A stretch of 64,000 nucleotides of DNA from an uncultured Flavobacteriales bacterium. GTDB taxonomy: Bacteria; Bacteroidota; Bacteroidia; Flavobacteriales_D; Crocinitomicaceae. Within the stretch, counting starts at the first letter, position 1. Each line of letters opens with the position of its first letter. The notes beneath the pieces were generated by a model. It was not told the origin of the DNA and made no database searches. It saw only the letters and a program-made list of their open reading frames with translations. Positions 52,604-61,970 of this stretch are shown piece after piece. The translations under genes were made by a program, and so were the position numbers. The stretch spans positions 226,508-290,507 of the forward strand of contig CAJAII010000077.1 in assembly GCA_903939755.1 (NCBI GenBank), written 5' to 3'.

Positions 52604-52715
52604 ATTTCAAAAGTATTAAAAAAAATCGGATGGCTCCATGTTACTATTAACTAGTAATCAACGATGAATTGTGGATTGTTTTAAGAGGTGTTGACAGTGT
52701 GAACGAAAGCTTGAA

Positions 52716-54614
52716 TTATTGATCTACCCAATCGTTGTTTTCTTTAATAAGATCTATCAATGCCTGGACAGCATCCTGTTCTGGTACATTTTTTTTAACG
52801 ACTGTTTTCTCTTTGTATAAGGTGATTTTACCCGGGCCAGTTCCCACATACCCATAATCTGCATCTGCCATTTCACCAGGACCATTAACAATACAACCCA
52901 TGATTCCTATTTTTAAGCCTTTTAAATGAGAGGTTTGCTGCTTTATTTTGGTCGTAGTTTCTTGTAAATCGAAGAGCGTTCTCCCACAAGAAGGACAGGA
53001 TATGTATTCCGTTTTTGAAATGCGTGACCGGGTGGCTTGAAGAATGCCGAAAGCAGTGGAATTGATTAACGTTGGTGCTTGATTGCCAACCAACCACAAC
53101 CCATCGCCGAACCCATCAATAAATAAAGAACCGCAATCACTTGAAACATGCAATTGAAAAGTTTCAGCATCCAACGAATCATTGTCTACTTTTAAAATAA
53201 CTGGTATATCCAGTTTTCTATCTAATAGTTCGATGTATACTTTTCTAAAAAGTTGGGTCTTGTTCCTATACGTAGAACCTAAAACTAGAGTTAATGCTGG
53301 ATATTCCTCTAAATTATCAGGGAGTGAGTCGGAACATTCTAACACTAAAAATGCCCGTTGGTTTTTAGCTAATTCTTGGAGATTTTCTAGTTGTATTAAT
53401 GGATAATATTCCTTTTTTGTAGTGGACGTGTTTTTCCACGTAGCAAAATCCATTATAACACCTAATGTTCCTGGAACTTCAAAATTAAGGGTGTTTGATC
53501 CGATATATACATAATCCGCTGCTAAATCCTGTAAATTCCATTTGTCTAATTGTACAGAATAATTGTATCCAAATCCATAAAAATTAGCTGGTGTAATAAT
53601 TTGTTTCATGGAGTAATCTGCTATGACTACCGGAGCATGTTTACCGCCTATGTTGTGTATTTCTTTGGTGGTCCTTCTTTGGTATGCATAAGGATTATAG
53701 GGTGTTTCTTTTATTACGTCTGGACACACATAAATGTGCGCTGTATTAAATTTTTCAAGCAACTTTCGAGCTACTGGAATTTCAAACTCTGGTTCTTCGG
53801 TTAAAGAAACTCGGATGGTGTCTCCAATGCCATCCTCCAAAAGGGCCCCAATTCCAACAGCAGATTTAATCCTTCCATCTTCCCCATCACCCGCCTCTGT
53901 TACACCCAGGTGCAAGGGGTAACAGGTTCCTTTTTTCAGCATTTCTGCCACTAGCAAACGATATGCCTGAACCATCACCAGTGTATTACTTGCTTTCATT
54001 GAAATTGTTAGATTATTAAAGTCGTTTTTCTCGCAGATCTGAATAAACTCGAACGCTGACGCTACCATTCCTTCGGGGGTGTCGCCGTAACGACTTAAAA
54101 TGCGATCTGAAAGTGACCCGTGATTCGTCCCAATACGCATTGCTGTTTTATGTTTTTTGCACAATAAAACCAGCGGGGTGAATTTTTCTTCTATTCGAGT
54201 TAATTCTGCGTTGTAACTTTCATCAGTATATGCTATTTCTTCAAATTTCTTTTTGTCTGCATAATTTCCTGGGTTAACACGGACTTTTTCAACTAAAAGA
54301 GCCGCTATTTCTGCCGCATTGGGGGTAAAATGAATATCCGCTACCAATGGGGTGGTAAAACCCATTTCTATCAGTTTTTGTCTAATTATTCCTAAGTTTT
54401 CGGATTCTTTCTTGCTCGGGGCTGTTAACCTAACCAACTCACAACCCGCCTGAATCATGCGAATAGATTGATCCACCGATAAGTCTGTATCCATAGTATC
54501 TGTAGTCGTCATCGACTGCAGACGAATGGGACTTTTTCCTCCTAACTTTAGCGCACCAATAGTTACCTCTAATGTTGGCAGACGTTTCCGGTTCAATATA
54601 TCAATACAATACAT
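52716..54614 (-). CDS. ispG: 4-hydroxy-3-methylbut-2-en-1-yl diphosphate synthase
   Basis: The 632-residue protein is the long form of IspG (GcpE) found in Bacteroidota, Chlamydiae and plants. It has an extra domain (about residues 270-490) between the TIM barrel and the iron-sulfur domain. It converts MEcPP to HMBPP in isoprenoid synthesis. The [4Fe-4S] ligands are in CPSCGRTLFDL and GIMGCIVNGPGEM, followed by the DADYGYVGTGPGKI tail. ispD lies elsewhere in the window. It is not obviously co-transcribed with its neighbours. Confidence 0.95.
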   Translation of the reverse strand: MYCIDILNRKRLPTLEVTIGALKLGGKSPIRLQSMTTTDTMDTDLSVDQSIRMIQAGCELVRLTAPSKKESENLGIIRQKLIEMGFTTPLVADIHFTPNAAEIAALLVEKVRVNPGNYADKKKFEEIAYTDESYNAELTRIEEKFTPLVLLCKKHKTAMRIGTNHGSLSDRILSRYGDTPEGMVASAFEFIQICEKNDFNNLTISMKASNTLVMVQAYRLLVAEMLKKGTCYPLHLGVTEAGDGEDGRIKSAVGIGALLEDGIGDTIRVSLTEEPEFEIPVARKLLEKFNTAHIYVCPDVIKETPYNPYAYQRRTTKEIHNIGGKHAPVVIADYSMKQIITPANFYGFGYNYSVQLDKWNLQDLAADYVYIGSNTLNFEVPGTLGVIMDFATWKNTSTTKKEYYPLIQLENLQELAKNQRAFLVLECSDSLPDNLEEYPALTLVLGSTYRNKTQLFRKVYIELLDRKLDIPVILKVDNDSLDAETFQLHVSSDCGSLFIDGFGDGLWLVGNQAPTLINSTAFGILQATRSRISKTEYISCPSCGRTLFDLQETTTKIKQQTSHLKGLKIGIMGCIVNGPGEMADADYGYVGTGPGKITLYKEKTVVKKNVPEQDAVQALIDLIKENNDWVDQ

Positions 54615-54716
54615 GTTTATTTATGTTTATGGCATCTATTTTCACAAATTTAGGCAATACTTTGTTTTAATTTTCTCATGAGAATTTTTACCTGATTTAA
54701 TTTTTTGTTGCTTATG

Positions 54717-57700
54717 TTATTTTGAGGAGGGTTCGCCCAGTCTGATTGTGAAAACAGTTCCTTTATTTACGCTTGATTTAAAAGATATTATGCCGCCATG
54801 ATTTTCAATTATTTGCTTTGTTAAAGAAAGGCCTATGCCACTTCCATTTGATTTAGTTGTAAAGTGGGGTGTAAATATTTTCTCTTTTTGGTCTTCCGTA
54901 ATGCCACAGCCATTGTCTTTTATTTCAATTATTACCCCCTGCTTTTCCTTTCTTAATTGTATGCGAACACTTGGGTTTTTTGTCTCAGAACATGCCTGTG
55001 TAGCATTTTTTATTAGGTTATTAATAACTTGTATCCATTGTGCCTTGTCTATATTAACCAAGCAATTTTCTAAGGAAGTATCAACTATTATTTTAATATC
55101 ATTATAAGAAAGGAACATTGGTAAAATGTTGTTTATAAGTAAAATTAAGTCCGTTTCTTTTTTGTTCGGAGATGGTAGTTGGGCAAAAAGTGAAAAATCA
55201 TTGGCTATTTTAACCAGATTGTCTATTTGTTCAATAATTGCTTGAACAACCAATTCGATTTTTAATTTAGATCCTGGGTCATTAGCATCATAAACACGGA
55301 GTAGTTGTTGTACACTTAGCTTGATTGGGGTTAGTGGGTTTTTAATTTCATGAGCAACTTGCTTTGCCATTTCTCGCCATGCAGACTCGCGCTCGTTTGA
55401 TTTCAATTGCTTGATTGCTTCTTCTAGTTCCTCTAGCTTATTGTTATAGGCATCAACAACTGTGCTGATTTCATCTCGGGAAGTGTAAACTATATGCTGA
55501 TTTCTTTGACCGAAATTAATCGCCTGAACCTTTAACTGTAATTGTTTAAGGGGTTGGACTAAGCGATTAGATACTAACAAGGAAATAATGATTGCACCAG
55601 TTAATAATAAAATAAAAATGTTCATTATTGAAATAATAAAAGACTGTATTTGTCTTTCAAAATCCCGTTGTTTATTAAATTGTTGAATATTCAAAAAGCC
55701 TAATGCTTCATTTTTACCATTATAAATGGGCATGTAGACAGAATAAAAGAAGAGTTTTCCTATGTTTTCTTTTTGTGAATGAAGGCTGATTTTTTTTGTC
55801 TTAAGTTCATAAAATGCTAAAGGATTAATCTGTTCACTTTGTAGCCCCAACGAAAAAATTTCTGGTTTGGAACCGGCCACCAAGGCTCCTTTTAAATCAT
55901 AAATATTTATGTCCGTTTCAAAGATCATCGAAAGCTTTTCTGTTAGTAATTCAAAAAAGGTTCCGTTATCAATTTTTGATAGTTGACTGGTATTTATTGT
56001 CTTATTATTTAATTCTGTTGAAATTGATTTTACCTCATCTGTAATTGATTTATTGTTGAACAACTCGTATTGACGACTTACAAATAATCCGCTCACCGCA
56101 CCAAAAAAGACTAAAGAAAGTACTACTAATGAAACGGACATCAACTGAATTTTTAAGGCCAACGTCCATCTATAATGCCCTTTTCTAAATAAAAGATATG
56201 TTATGTTAATTATTACTAGTAAAAGTCCCCAAAAACAAAAAATATAAGAGAACGATGTTAATTGATCATAATTAGTTTTTGATTTTTCTGATAGTACAAC
56301 CGCGGTTCCATTTCCCTTAAATAATACATAGTGATTATAATTTGCGTAATCAATGAAATCATTATTTCTACTAATTGTTTTGAGAAACGACAAACTTGTT
56401 GGAAAATGAAAATCTCCGTGTTGATTTGACAACTTTCCGTTGAAATATTTTGCTATTGAATAGTTAGCTAATCCATTTAAAACATTCGCTTGTTTGGATA
56501 ACAACAATCGTGGGAAGCCAATTTCTTCTGGTATTTTCTTAGATTTTAAACTAAAAACAAGGGTTCCTTTATTATTGGGAAGTGATTGTTTAATAAGATA
56601 ACTATACCCCAAATACGAGTCTTTAAGGAAATATATCGATGGGTTTATATCGGATTGTTTACTATGGTTTTCTATCAAATCTGATAAGAGGAATTTGTCA
56701 AATCCGTCTTTTGATAATATCGTATTTAAGTTGGAGTCAAGTAGGGTTACTCCTAGCTCGTATCCATCCCATAGTCCTGAAAAATAAGAGCGTCCGAAAA
56801 AATCACCTACACGTGATGGTGTTGGCTTGTTATTTTTTTCACTAAAAAGTTCCAATACAAGTGGATCATTGATTAAGGTGTTTTGAAAGGAGGAATAACT
56901 AATCTCTGCTTCGTAGTCCCTGTCTAATAAGAGTTGGGTTGCATATAATTTGCGGAGTTCCCTTTCTTTAAGTTGATTTTGTGTGGTTAATTCTTTAATA
57001 AATGATGTTGAAAATAAGGCCAAAATAAAAAGTTGTAAAACAATGTTTTTATTTCCTGTTGTATTTATTTGACCTAATGAAATGAGCACCAAAAGAAAAA
57101 GTGGCAAAAGCATAGAAATCGTAGCGGTTTCATGAGATTGATATCTTAAAAAGGTGAACAAGATGGTGCCAGTAAGAATAAAAATCCAAGTGGGTGATTT
57201 GATTGAAGATGATTCACTTAGCTGTTTAATTGTTTTAACAAAGCCATAATAAAAAGAATAAAAAACGGCAGCGACTATAACAATTAGCACATAAGAATAT
57301 AGCGTAAGGGTGAATGGTAAGTCAAGTGTTAATGACACGTCTGAATTTTCAACTAAAACTTCAATAAAGTCAAGGATAAACCACCACAGAAAAAACAACA
57401 CTGCTAAAAACACATAGTTCCAAATTTTCTTTTTTAAAGCATTAATACTATTTACAATTATAAAAAAGCCGTAAATAAGTATACCCATGTTTAGTATCAA
57501 TCCAAGTATATTTGGGAATAATGTGTTAAATGGAAAGAGGCTTGCAGATTGGTATTCCTGGTTAGAAAAAATAGTTATAGGAATATAATAAATCGCTAAA
57601 TACCTTATAAGTAGTAATGCAAGAAAAGTAATGAATGCGGAATAAGGGCGGCCTTTCGTAATAACATAAAAACCTAATAATAAAGAAATAAAAGAGAGAA

Positions 57701-58328
57701 TCAAGAAAAGAAAGGTGGTGTTACTATGGGATGTGAAAGAGTTGGTTTGGTTCGGATTCGTTATATAAAAGGCGGGGGCTCCTTTTTTGTTGTGAATTAA
57801 ATAGTTGCTCTTTGGACAAATGGTAATGGGGCAAACGCCTTTATATATAGATGTGTTGAACACATTTTCTAGGTATTCATTTTCTAGTTCGTAAGAGGAT
57901 TGAAGTAATAAAGACCCCTGTACGATAATTTCATCTTTTTTTCTAGAGTATATATAGTAATAGCCATTGCTCAATTTATAAATCCCATTCTTAATTTCTG
58001 AGGAACTAATTGTTGAGGCTATTGGCAGTTGATTCGTATTCCAATAAACAAGTTCGTTTTTTTGGAAAACATGTAAGAAAAAACTATTTTTAGTTAGGTT
58101 GGATTTTACCCTTGCCTTGGGGGTTTGTTGAGTAATTACGGCGTCAACTTGATTTTCTAGGTCGGTAATATGGGTAATAAATGATCCTTGTATTTGTTGC
58201 TGTATAGCCGGTGTAATTTGAGTCTTATTGTCATAGCGATCGATCGCTATGGCTGTAAAAAAAGAAATTCCCGCTAACAAAAACCAAATAGCTTTTTTAA
58301 ATGAACTATATGATTTGGTTAGTTTCAA
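54717..58328 (-). CDS. Very large NtrY-like sensor histidine kinase with multiple membrane blocks
   Basis: The 1203-residue protein has one N-terminal helix (about 12-30), an extracytoplasmic stretch, a cluster of about eight helices (about 203-450), a second long extracytoplasmic part, two more helices (near 710 and 740), and a third part before a last helix (near 910). A HAMP-like linker follows (SNRLVQPLKQLQLKVQ). The kinase core has phosphoacceptor H993 in AHEIKNPLTPIKLS, and an ATPase domain with N-box NLIKNATQAC and the DNGCGI and GSGIGLSL boxes. NtrY kinases sense nitrogen or envelope state and act on sigma-54 activators; the pairing here is unknown. Its ATG overlaps the udk stop codon. 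Confidence 0.88.
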   Translation of the reverse strand: MKLTKSYSSFKKAIWFLLAGISFFTAIAIDRYDNKTQITPAIQQQIQGSFITHITDLENQVDAVITQQTPKARVKSNLTKNSFFLHVFQKNELVYWNTNQLPIASTISSSEIKNGIYKLSNGYYYIYSRKKDEIIVQGSLLLQSSYELENEYLENVFNTSIYKGVCPITICPKSNYLIHNKKGAPAFYITNPNQTNSFTSHSNTTFLFLILSFISLLLGFYVITKGRPYSAFITFLALLLIRYLAIYYIPITIFSNQEYQSASLFPFNTLFPNILGLILNMGILIYGFFIIVNSINALKKKIWNYVFLAVLFFLWWFILDFIEVLVENSDVSLTLDLPFTLTLYSYVLIVIVAAVFYSFYYGFVKTIKQLSESSSIKSPTWIFILTGTILFTFLRYQSHETATISMLLPLFLLVLISLGQINTTGNKNIVLQLFILALFSTSFIKELTTQNQLKERELRKLYATQLLLDRDYEAEISYSSFQNTLINDPLVLELFSEKNNKPTPSRVGDFFGRSYFSGLWDGYELGVTLLDSNLNTILSKDGFDKFLLSDLIENHSKQSDINPSIYFLKDSYLGYSYLIKQSLPNNKGTLVFSLKSKKIPEEIGFPRLLLSKQANVLNGLANYSIAKYFNGKLSNQHGDFHFPTSLSFLKTISRNNDFIDYANYNHYVLFKGNGTAVVLSEKSKTNYDQLTSFSYIFCFWGLLLVIINITYLLFRKGHYRWTLALKIQLMSVSLVVLSLVFFGAVSGLFVSRQYELFNNKSITDEVKSISTELNNKTINTSQLSKIDNGTFFELLTEKLSMIFETDINIYDLKGALVAGSKPEIFSLGLQSEQINPLAFYELKTKKISLHSQKENIGKLFFYSVYMPIYNGKNEALGFLNIQQFNKQRDFERQIQSFIISIMNIFILLLTGAIIISLLVSNRLVQPLKQLQLKVQAINFGQRNQHIVYTSRDEISTVVDAYNNKLEELEEAIKQLKSNERESAWREMAKQVAHEIKNPLTPIKLSVQQLLRVYDANDPGSKLKIELVVQAIIEQIDNLVKIANDFSLFAQLPSPNKKETDLILLINNILPMFLSYNDIKIIVDTSLENCLVNIDKAQWIQVINNLIKNATQACSETKNPSVRIQLRKEKQGVIIEIKDNGCGITEDQKEKIFTPHFTTKSNGSGIGLSLTKQIIENHGGIISFKSSVNKGTVFTIRLGEPSSK

Positions 58329-58972
58329 GGAGTCGCTATATTACTTAAGGCCAACTGAATGGATTTCATTAATTCTTGAAAATCTTCGTCGGCTCGGTGG
58401 TCGTTTCTAAAAATAAAATCTGCTTTATTCTTATAGGGATAAATATAGTTTTCGTAACACGGTAAAGCATGATTTTCCCATTGGTAAATAATCGCTGATC
58501 GGCTATATCCCCTGGTTTCTTGGTCTCGATAAATCCTTCTGTCTAGCTGGGTTTCCTGCTCTACATCAACGAAAATCGTGTAATCAAGAAGTTGTTTAAC
58601 CCCTGCATAATGAAACAAAAACAATCCTTCAACTATAATTATACGACTCGGTTGAATCGTAAGTAATACATTTTTGTTGGGATTTGAATTAAAATAATAT
58701 TCTTTTACTTCGATAGAATTCCCTTTTGATAAAGAAATTAAATCCTTTGTAAGTTGTTCTTCATTGAGCGCGCTTGGTAAATCGAAATTAACTATGCCTT
58801 TACTATCTTTTTGTTGGGCATCAATGGGATTGTAATAATTATCCATGCTAAAAATAGCCGGTTCTTGATTGCCAAAAACTTCCCCCAACCTACGTAATAA
58901 GGTTGTTTTTCCTGAACCACTCCCCCCTCCTATTCCAATAATAATTGTTTTTTCTATTGCTTTAAACATCAT
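58325..58972 (-). CDS. udk: Uridine kinase
   Basis: The start used is the ATG at 58972 (MMFKAIEKT), giving 215 residues; a second ATG follows immediately and either could be the start. An in-frame TTG at 58981 lies inside the -7 box. The P-loop GGGSGSGKTTLLRR is near residue 16, with SMDNYYNP and the RRIYRDQETRGYS lid region as in uridine/cytidine kinases. It phosphorylates uridine and cytidine in pyrimidine salvage. The stop codon overlaps the start of the kinase gene (ATGA), an unusual pairing of salvage enzyme and sensor kinase. Confidence 0.92.
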   Translation of the reverse strand: MMFKAIEKTIIIGIGGGSGSGKTTLLRRLGEVFGNQEPAIFSMDNYYNPIDAQQKDSKGIVNFDLPSALNEEQLTKDLISLSKGNSIEVKEYYFNSNPNKNVLLTIQPSRIIIVEGLFLFHYAGVKQLLDYTIFVDVEQETQLDRRIYRDQETRGYSRSAIIYQWENHALPCYENYIYPYKNKADFIFRNDHRADEDFQELMKSIQLALSNIATP

Positions 58973-58978
58973 AAGATA

Positions 58979-58986
58979 CAAACATA
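58979..58986 (-). promoter_or_regulatory. -7 promoter box before udk
   Basis: TATGTTTG on the minus strand matches TAnnTTTG and ends six bases (TATCTT) before the ATG at 58972. It overlaps the in-frame TTG, so the start must be downstream. Confidence 0.5.
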
Positions 58987-59042
58987 ATGATTAGATGAAG
59001 ATTTTCAATTATTCAATGCAATTGTTTTATAAGATTAATTTG

Positions 59043-59050
59043 TAGTTTTG
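59043..59050 (+). promoter_or_regulatory. -7 promoter box before the thioredoxin-like gene
   Basis: TAGTTTTG matches TAnnTTTG. It overlaps the in-frame TTG at 59048, which supports the ATG at 59084 as the start, leaving a leader of about 30 bases. Confidence 0.45.
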
Positions 59051-59083
59051 GAAATATTATTATTATTCGCTAAACCAATTATC

Positions 59084-59695
59084 ATGAGAGTCCTTTTATT
59101 CTTTTTAGCATTTTCATTATCTAATTCTTTCTTTTGGAGTCAAATAAACCTTAAAGATCGGGCTCCATTAAGCGATAAACTGATGGTGTCTGCTAATACA
59201 GAAAGTTTATCCTTGATTAGGGCCATGAAGAAAAATGGCTTGGTGGTAATCTTTAGTTGTAACACTTGTCCTTTTGTTGTTGGGTCAGAAGACTTCCCTG
59301 GTTGGGAAGGTCAATACAATGATTTGTATGAACAAGCGAATAAGTATCAAATTGGTTTAGTGGTTGTTAATTCGAATGAAGGGAAACGAGCGGGAGATGA
59401 TTCTTTTATTGAAATGAAAAACCACGCTATAAAAAAAGCGTATAACATGCCTTATTTGATGGATGAAAATAGTGTTTTAGCTAATGCTTTTGGGGCCAAA
59501 ACGACGCCACATGTTTATTTTTTCAATGAAAAATTAGCGTTGATTTATATGGGGTCTATTGATAATATTTGGGACAAGAATCGAACTCAAACCATTCCTT
59601 ATTTAATGAATGCTATGTTAGCGAAAAGCCAAGGAAATCGAATTAAAATCAAAAATACTACTCCAAAGGGTTGTAGTATTAAACGCACTAAATAA
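59084..59695 (+). CDS. Secreted or periplasmic thioredoxin family protein
   Basis: From ATG at 59084 the product has 203 residues with a signal peptide (MRVLLFFLAFSLSNSFFWSQ). The thioredoxin fold carries the redox pair in VIFSCNTCPFV (Cys-Asn-Thr-Cys), and TPHVYFFNE supplies the cis-Pro. It belongs to the AhpC/TSA-like thioredoxin group with an SCNTCP signature, common in Bacteroidota. It probably reduces or oxidises extracytoplasmic thiols. A secreted protease gene follows 13 bases after, and the two may be co-transcribed. Confidence 0.82.
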   Translation: MRVLLFFLAFSLSNSFFWSQINLKDRAPLSDKLMVSANTESLSLIRAMKKNGLVVIFSCNTCPFVVGSEDFPGWEGQYNDLYEQANKYQIGLVVVNSNEGKRAGDDSFIEMKNHAIKKAYNMPYLMDENSVLANAFGAKTTPHVYFFNEKLALIYMGSIDNIWDKNRTQTIPYLMNAMLAKSQGNRIKIKNTTPKGCSIKRTK

Positions 59696-59708
59696 AATCA
59701 CAGTAAAA

Positions 59709-61967
59709 ATGAATAAAATAATTATTTTTCTTTTTATCGGTTACACTGCTTTTTCGCAACAAGGTGACGGAGGTTTACCTAAAAGTTACAAGTTAAAAGG
59801 TGATCTTAAAACCATAGATAAAATTTCTTTTTTAGAGCCTGATGTGATGGAATTGAAAGCAGAGGATGCTATAACAGATAAGTCGGGCTTATCCCCTTGG
59901 CGATTTGGATTTAATAACCCTAGTTCAGCCACATTATTTAATTGCGGAACATGGGACACGTTGCCTAATAAAGATCTTATATGGAGATTATTGGTGCATT
60001 GCGATAAGGCGCTCACGGTAAATTTGACTTTTGAAAATTTAATGATCCCAGAAGGAAATGAATTATTCGTTTATAAACCAGATAAATCTTTCGTTTTAGG
60101 GCGATTCACCGCAAATCATATTTATGAAGGGCAACTAGGTTCAGAGCTTGTTCCTGGAGAAGATGTAATAATAGAATGGTATGTTCCTTCTAATAATGAT
60201 CTTGGCAATTTAGAGTTGGGTATCGTTACTCACGGGTATCGATCCTCAAATGAATTTCAAGAAAAAGCTTTTGGAAGTTCTGGTGCATGTAATATCAATG
60301 TAAATTGCCCACTTGGTGCACAATGGGTGAATGAAAGAAATAGTGCTGTGATGTTAGTATCAGGTAGTAATGGTTTTTGTTCCGGTGCCCTGGTTAATAA
60401 TGTTTTAAATAATGGTAAACCGTATGTATTAACCGCTGATCATTGCTACAGTAATCCGGCATCATGGATTTTTCGATTCAATTGGCAAGCAACTAATTGT
60501 ACCAACCCCGCGGCTTCTCCTAGTTTTGTCTCTTTAAGTGGGGCGGTATTAAGGGCCCGAGGAGCGGCTTCTGATTTTTGTTTAGTAGAAATAACAGGAG
60601 GATTAATTGGTAATACAGTACCTGCTGCTTACATTCCTTATTTTGCTGGTTGGGATAATTCTAATGTGACACCTGCATCGGCGGTATGTGTTCACCATCC
60701 AAGTGGCGATATTAAAAAAATCTCGTTTGAAAATGACCCGTTAATTTCTACTTCTTGGCCAGGATGTCCAGCAAATAGTCATTGGGGAATAACAAATTGG
60801 GATGATGGAGTTACAGAACCTGGTTCTTCCGGTTCGCCTATATTTGATCAAAACCATCGGATTGTTGGTCAACTTCATGGAGGTGCCTCTGCTTGTGGTG
60901 CTCCGGCATTATCTGATGAATATGGAAAATTTAGTTATTCTTGGAATCCTGCTGGAAGTGATAGTACCAATCAACTCAAATATTGGTTAGACCCTTCTTT
61001 AAGTGGAGCTTTATTCATTGATGGCTATGATCCTGCTGGAGGTGTGCCTATTCAAGTTGATCCGGGGATTAGTAATTTACAAGGGGTTTCAGGAACTTTT
61101 TGTGCTGCTGATGTTACACCTTCTTTTTCATTGGTAAATAATGGCGCGGTCACTTTAACAGCTGCAACAATTACTTATGGCTTTGATGGTGCAAATAATC
61201 TTACTTTTAATTGGGTAGGTAATTTACCACAATGGCAATCTATCGTTGTGAATTTACCGACGGCAACACTTACAAATGGGGCACATACATTCAGTGCATC
61301 AGTAACAAACACAAATGCAGGAGTGGATGAAAATAATTTAAATAATGCACTCAATAATTCTTTTACAATTGTATTAAACGGTGTTTCGGTTGTGATGGAT
61401 TTAACCTTAGATTGTTATGGTTCGGAGACTTCTTGGGAGCTTCAAAATTCTAGTGGGATGGCTATTTATGCTGGAAATGGTTATGCGGATGATGCCCCGG
61501 GATTAGTAAGTGAATCTTGGTGTTTAAATTATGGATGTTACGCCTATGTGCTTATGGATAGTTACGGGGATGGTTTGTCGAATAATGGTTCATGTGCAAC
61601 GGGTGATGGTAATCTATTTATTAGTCAAGCGGGTGATTCTCTCACTTCAGTGCCAACTAGCGGTGCTGATTTTGGAGATCAAATAACGCTTAATTTTTGT
61701 TTGACCGGTGCGGGTTTAAATGACCTTGATGATAATAATCTGGTTCTTTATCCTAACCCTAGTAATGGTGTTGTAATGATCAGTTTAGAACATCCAACAT
61801 CAGGGGTTTTCCAAGTTTTAACACTTACTGGTCAGTTAATAGAAACGTATGGTTTTAATGGTCAACAGTTTAAAATGAATTTAACTTCTTTGTCTGCTGG
61901 AACTTATTTAGTTCGATTTATGGAACAGAACGGCAAATCAACCATAAAAAAACTCATTTTAAATTAG
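59709..61967 (+). CDS. Secreted trypsin-like (lysyl endopeptidase type) protease with T9SS type A domain
   Basis: The 752-residue precursor has a signal peptide (about 1-17) and a propeptide-like region to about 190. The S1 protease domain carries H245 (LTADHCYS), D289 (ASDFCLVEI) and S374 (EPGSSGSPIF), with the WSWGITNW-like HWGITNWDDG segment typical of lysyl endopeptidases. A CARDB-like beta domain and a Cys-bearing part (near 570-660) follow, then a T9SS type A domain (LYPNPSNGV, about 680-752). It should be exported and sorted to the surface. hemW follows three bases after the stop codon. Confidence 0.9.
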   Translation: MNKIIIFLFIGYTAFSQQGDGGLPKSYKLKGDLKTIDKISFLEPDVMELKAEDAITDKSGLSPWRFGFNNPSSATLFNCGTWDTLPNKDLIWRLLVHCDKALTVNLTFENLMIPEGNELFVYKPDKSFVLGRFTANHIYEGQLGSELVPGEDVIIEWYVPSNNDLGNLELGIVTHGYRSSNEFQEKAFGSSGACNINVNCPLGAQWVNERNSAVMLVSGSNGFCSGALVNNVLNNGKPYVLTADHCYSNPASWIFRFNWQATNCTNPAASPSFVSLSGAVLRARGAASDFCLVEITGGLIGNTVPAAYIPYFAGWDNSNVTPASAVCVHHPSGDIKKISFENDPLISTSWPGCPANSHWGITNWDDGVTEPGSSGSPIFDQNHRIVGQLHGGASACGAPALSDEYGKFSYSWNPAGSDSTNQLKYWLDPSLSGALFIDGYDPAGGVPIQVDPGISNLQGVSGTFCAADVTPSFSLVNNGAVTLTAATITYGFDGANNLTFNWVGNLPQWQSIVVNLPTATLTNGAHTFSASVTNTNAGVDENNLNNALNNSFTIVLNGVSVVMDLTLDCYGSETSWELQNSSGMAIYAGNGYADDAPGLVSESWCLNYGCYAYVLMDSYGDGLSNNGSCATGDGNLFISQAGDSLTSVPTSGADFGDQITLNFCLTGAGLNDLDDNNLVLYPNPSNGVVMISLEHPTSGVFQVLTLTGQLIETYGFNGQQFKMNLTSLSAGTYLVRFMEQNGKSTIKKLILN

Positions 61968-61970
61968 GAG

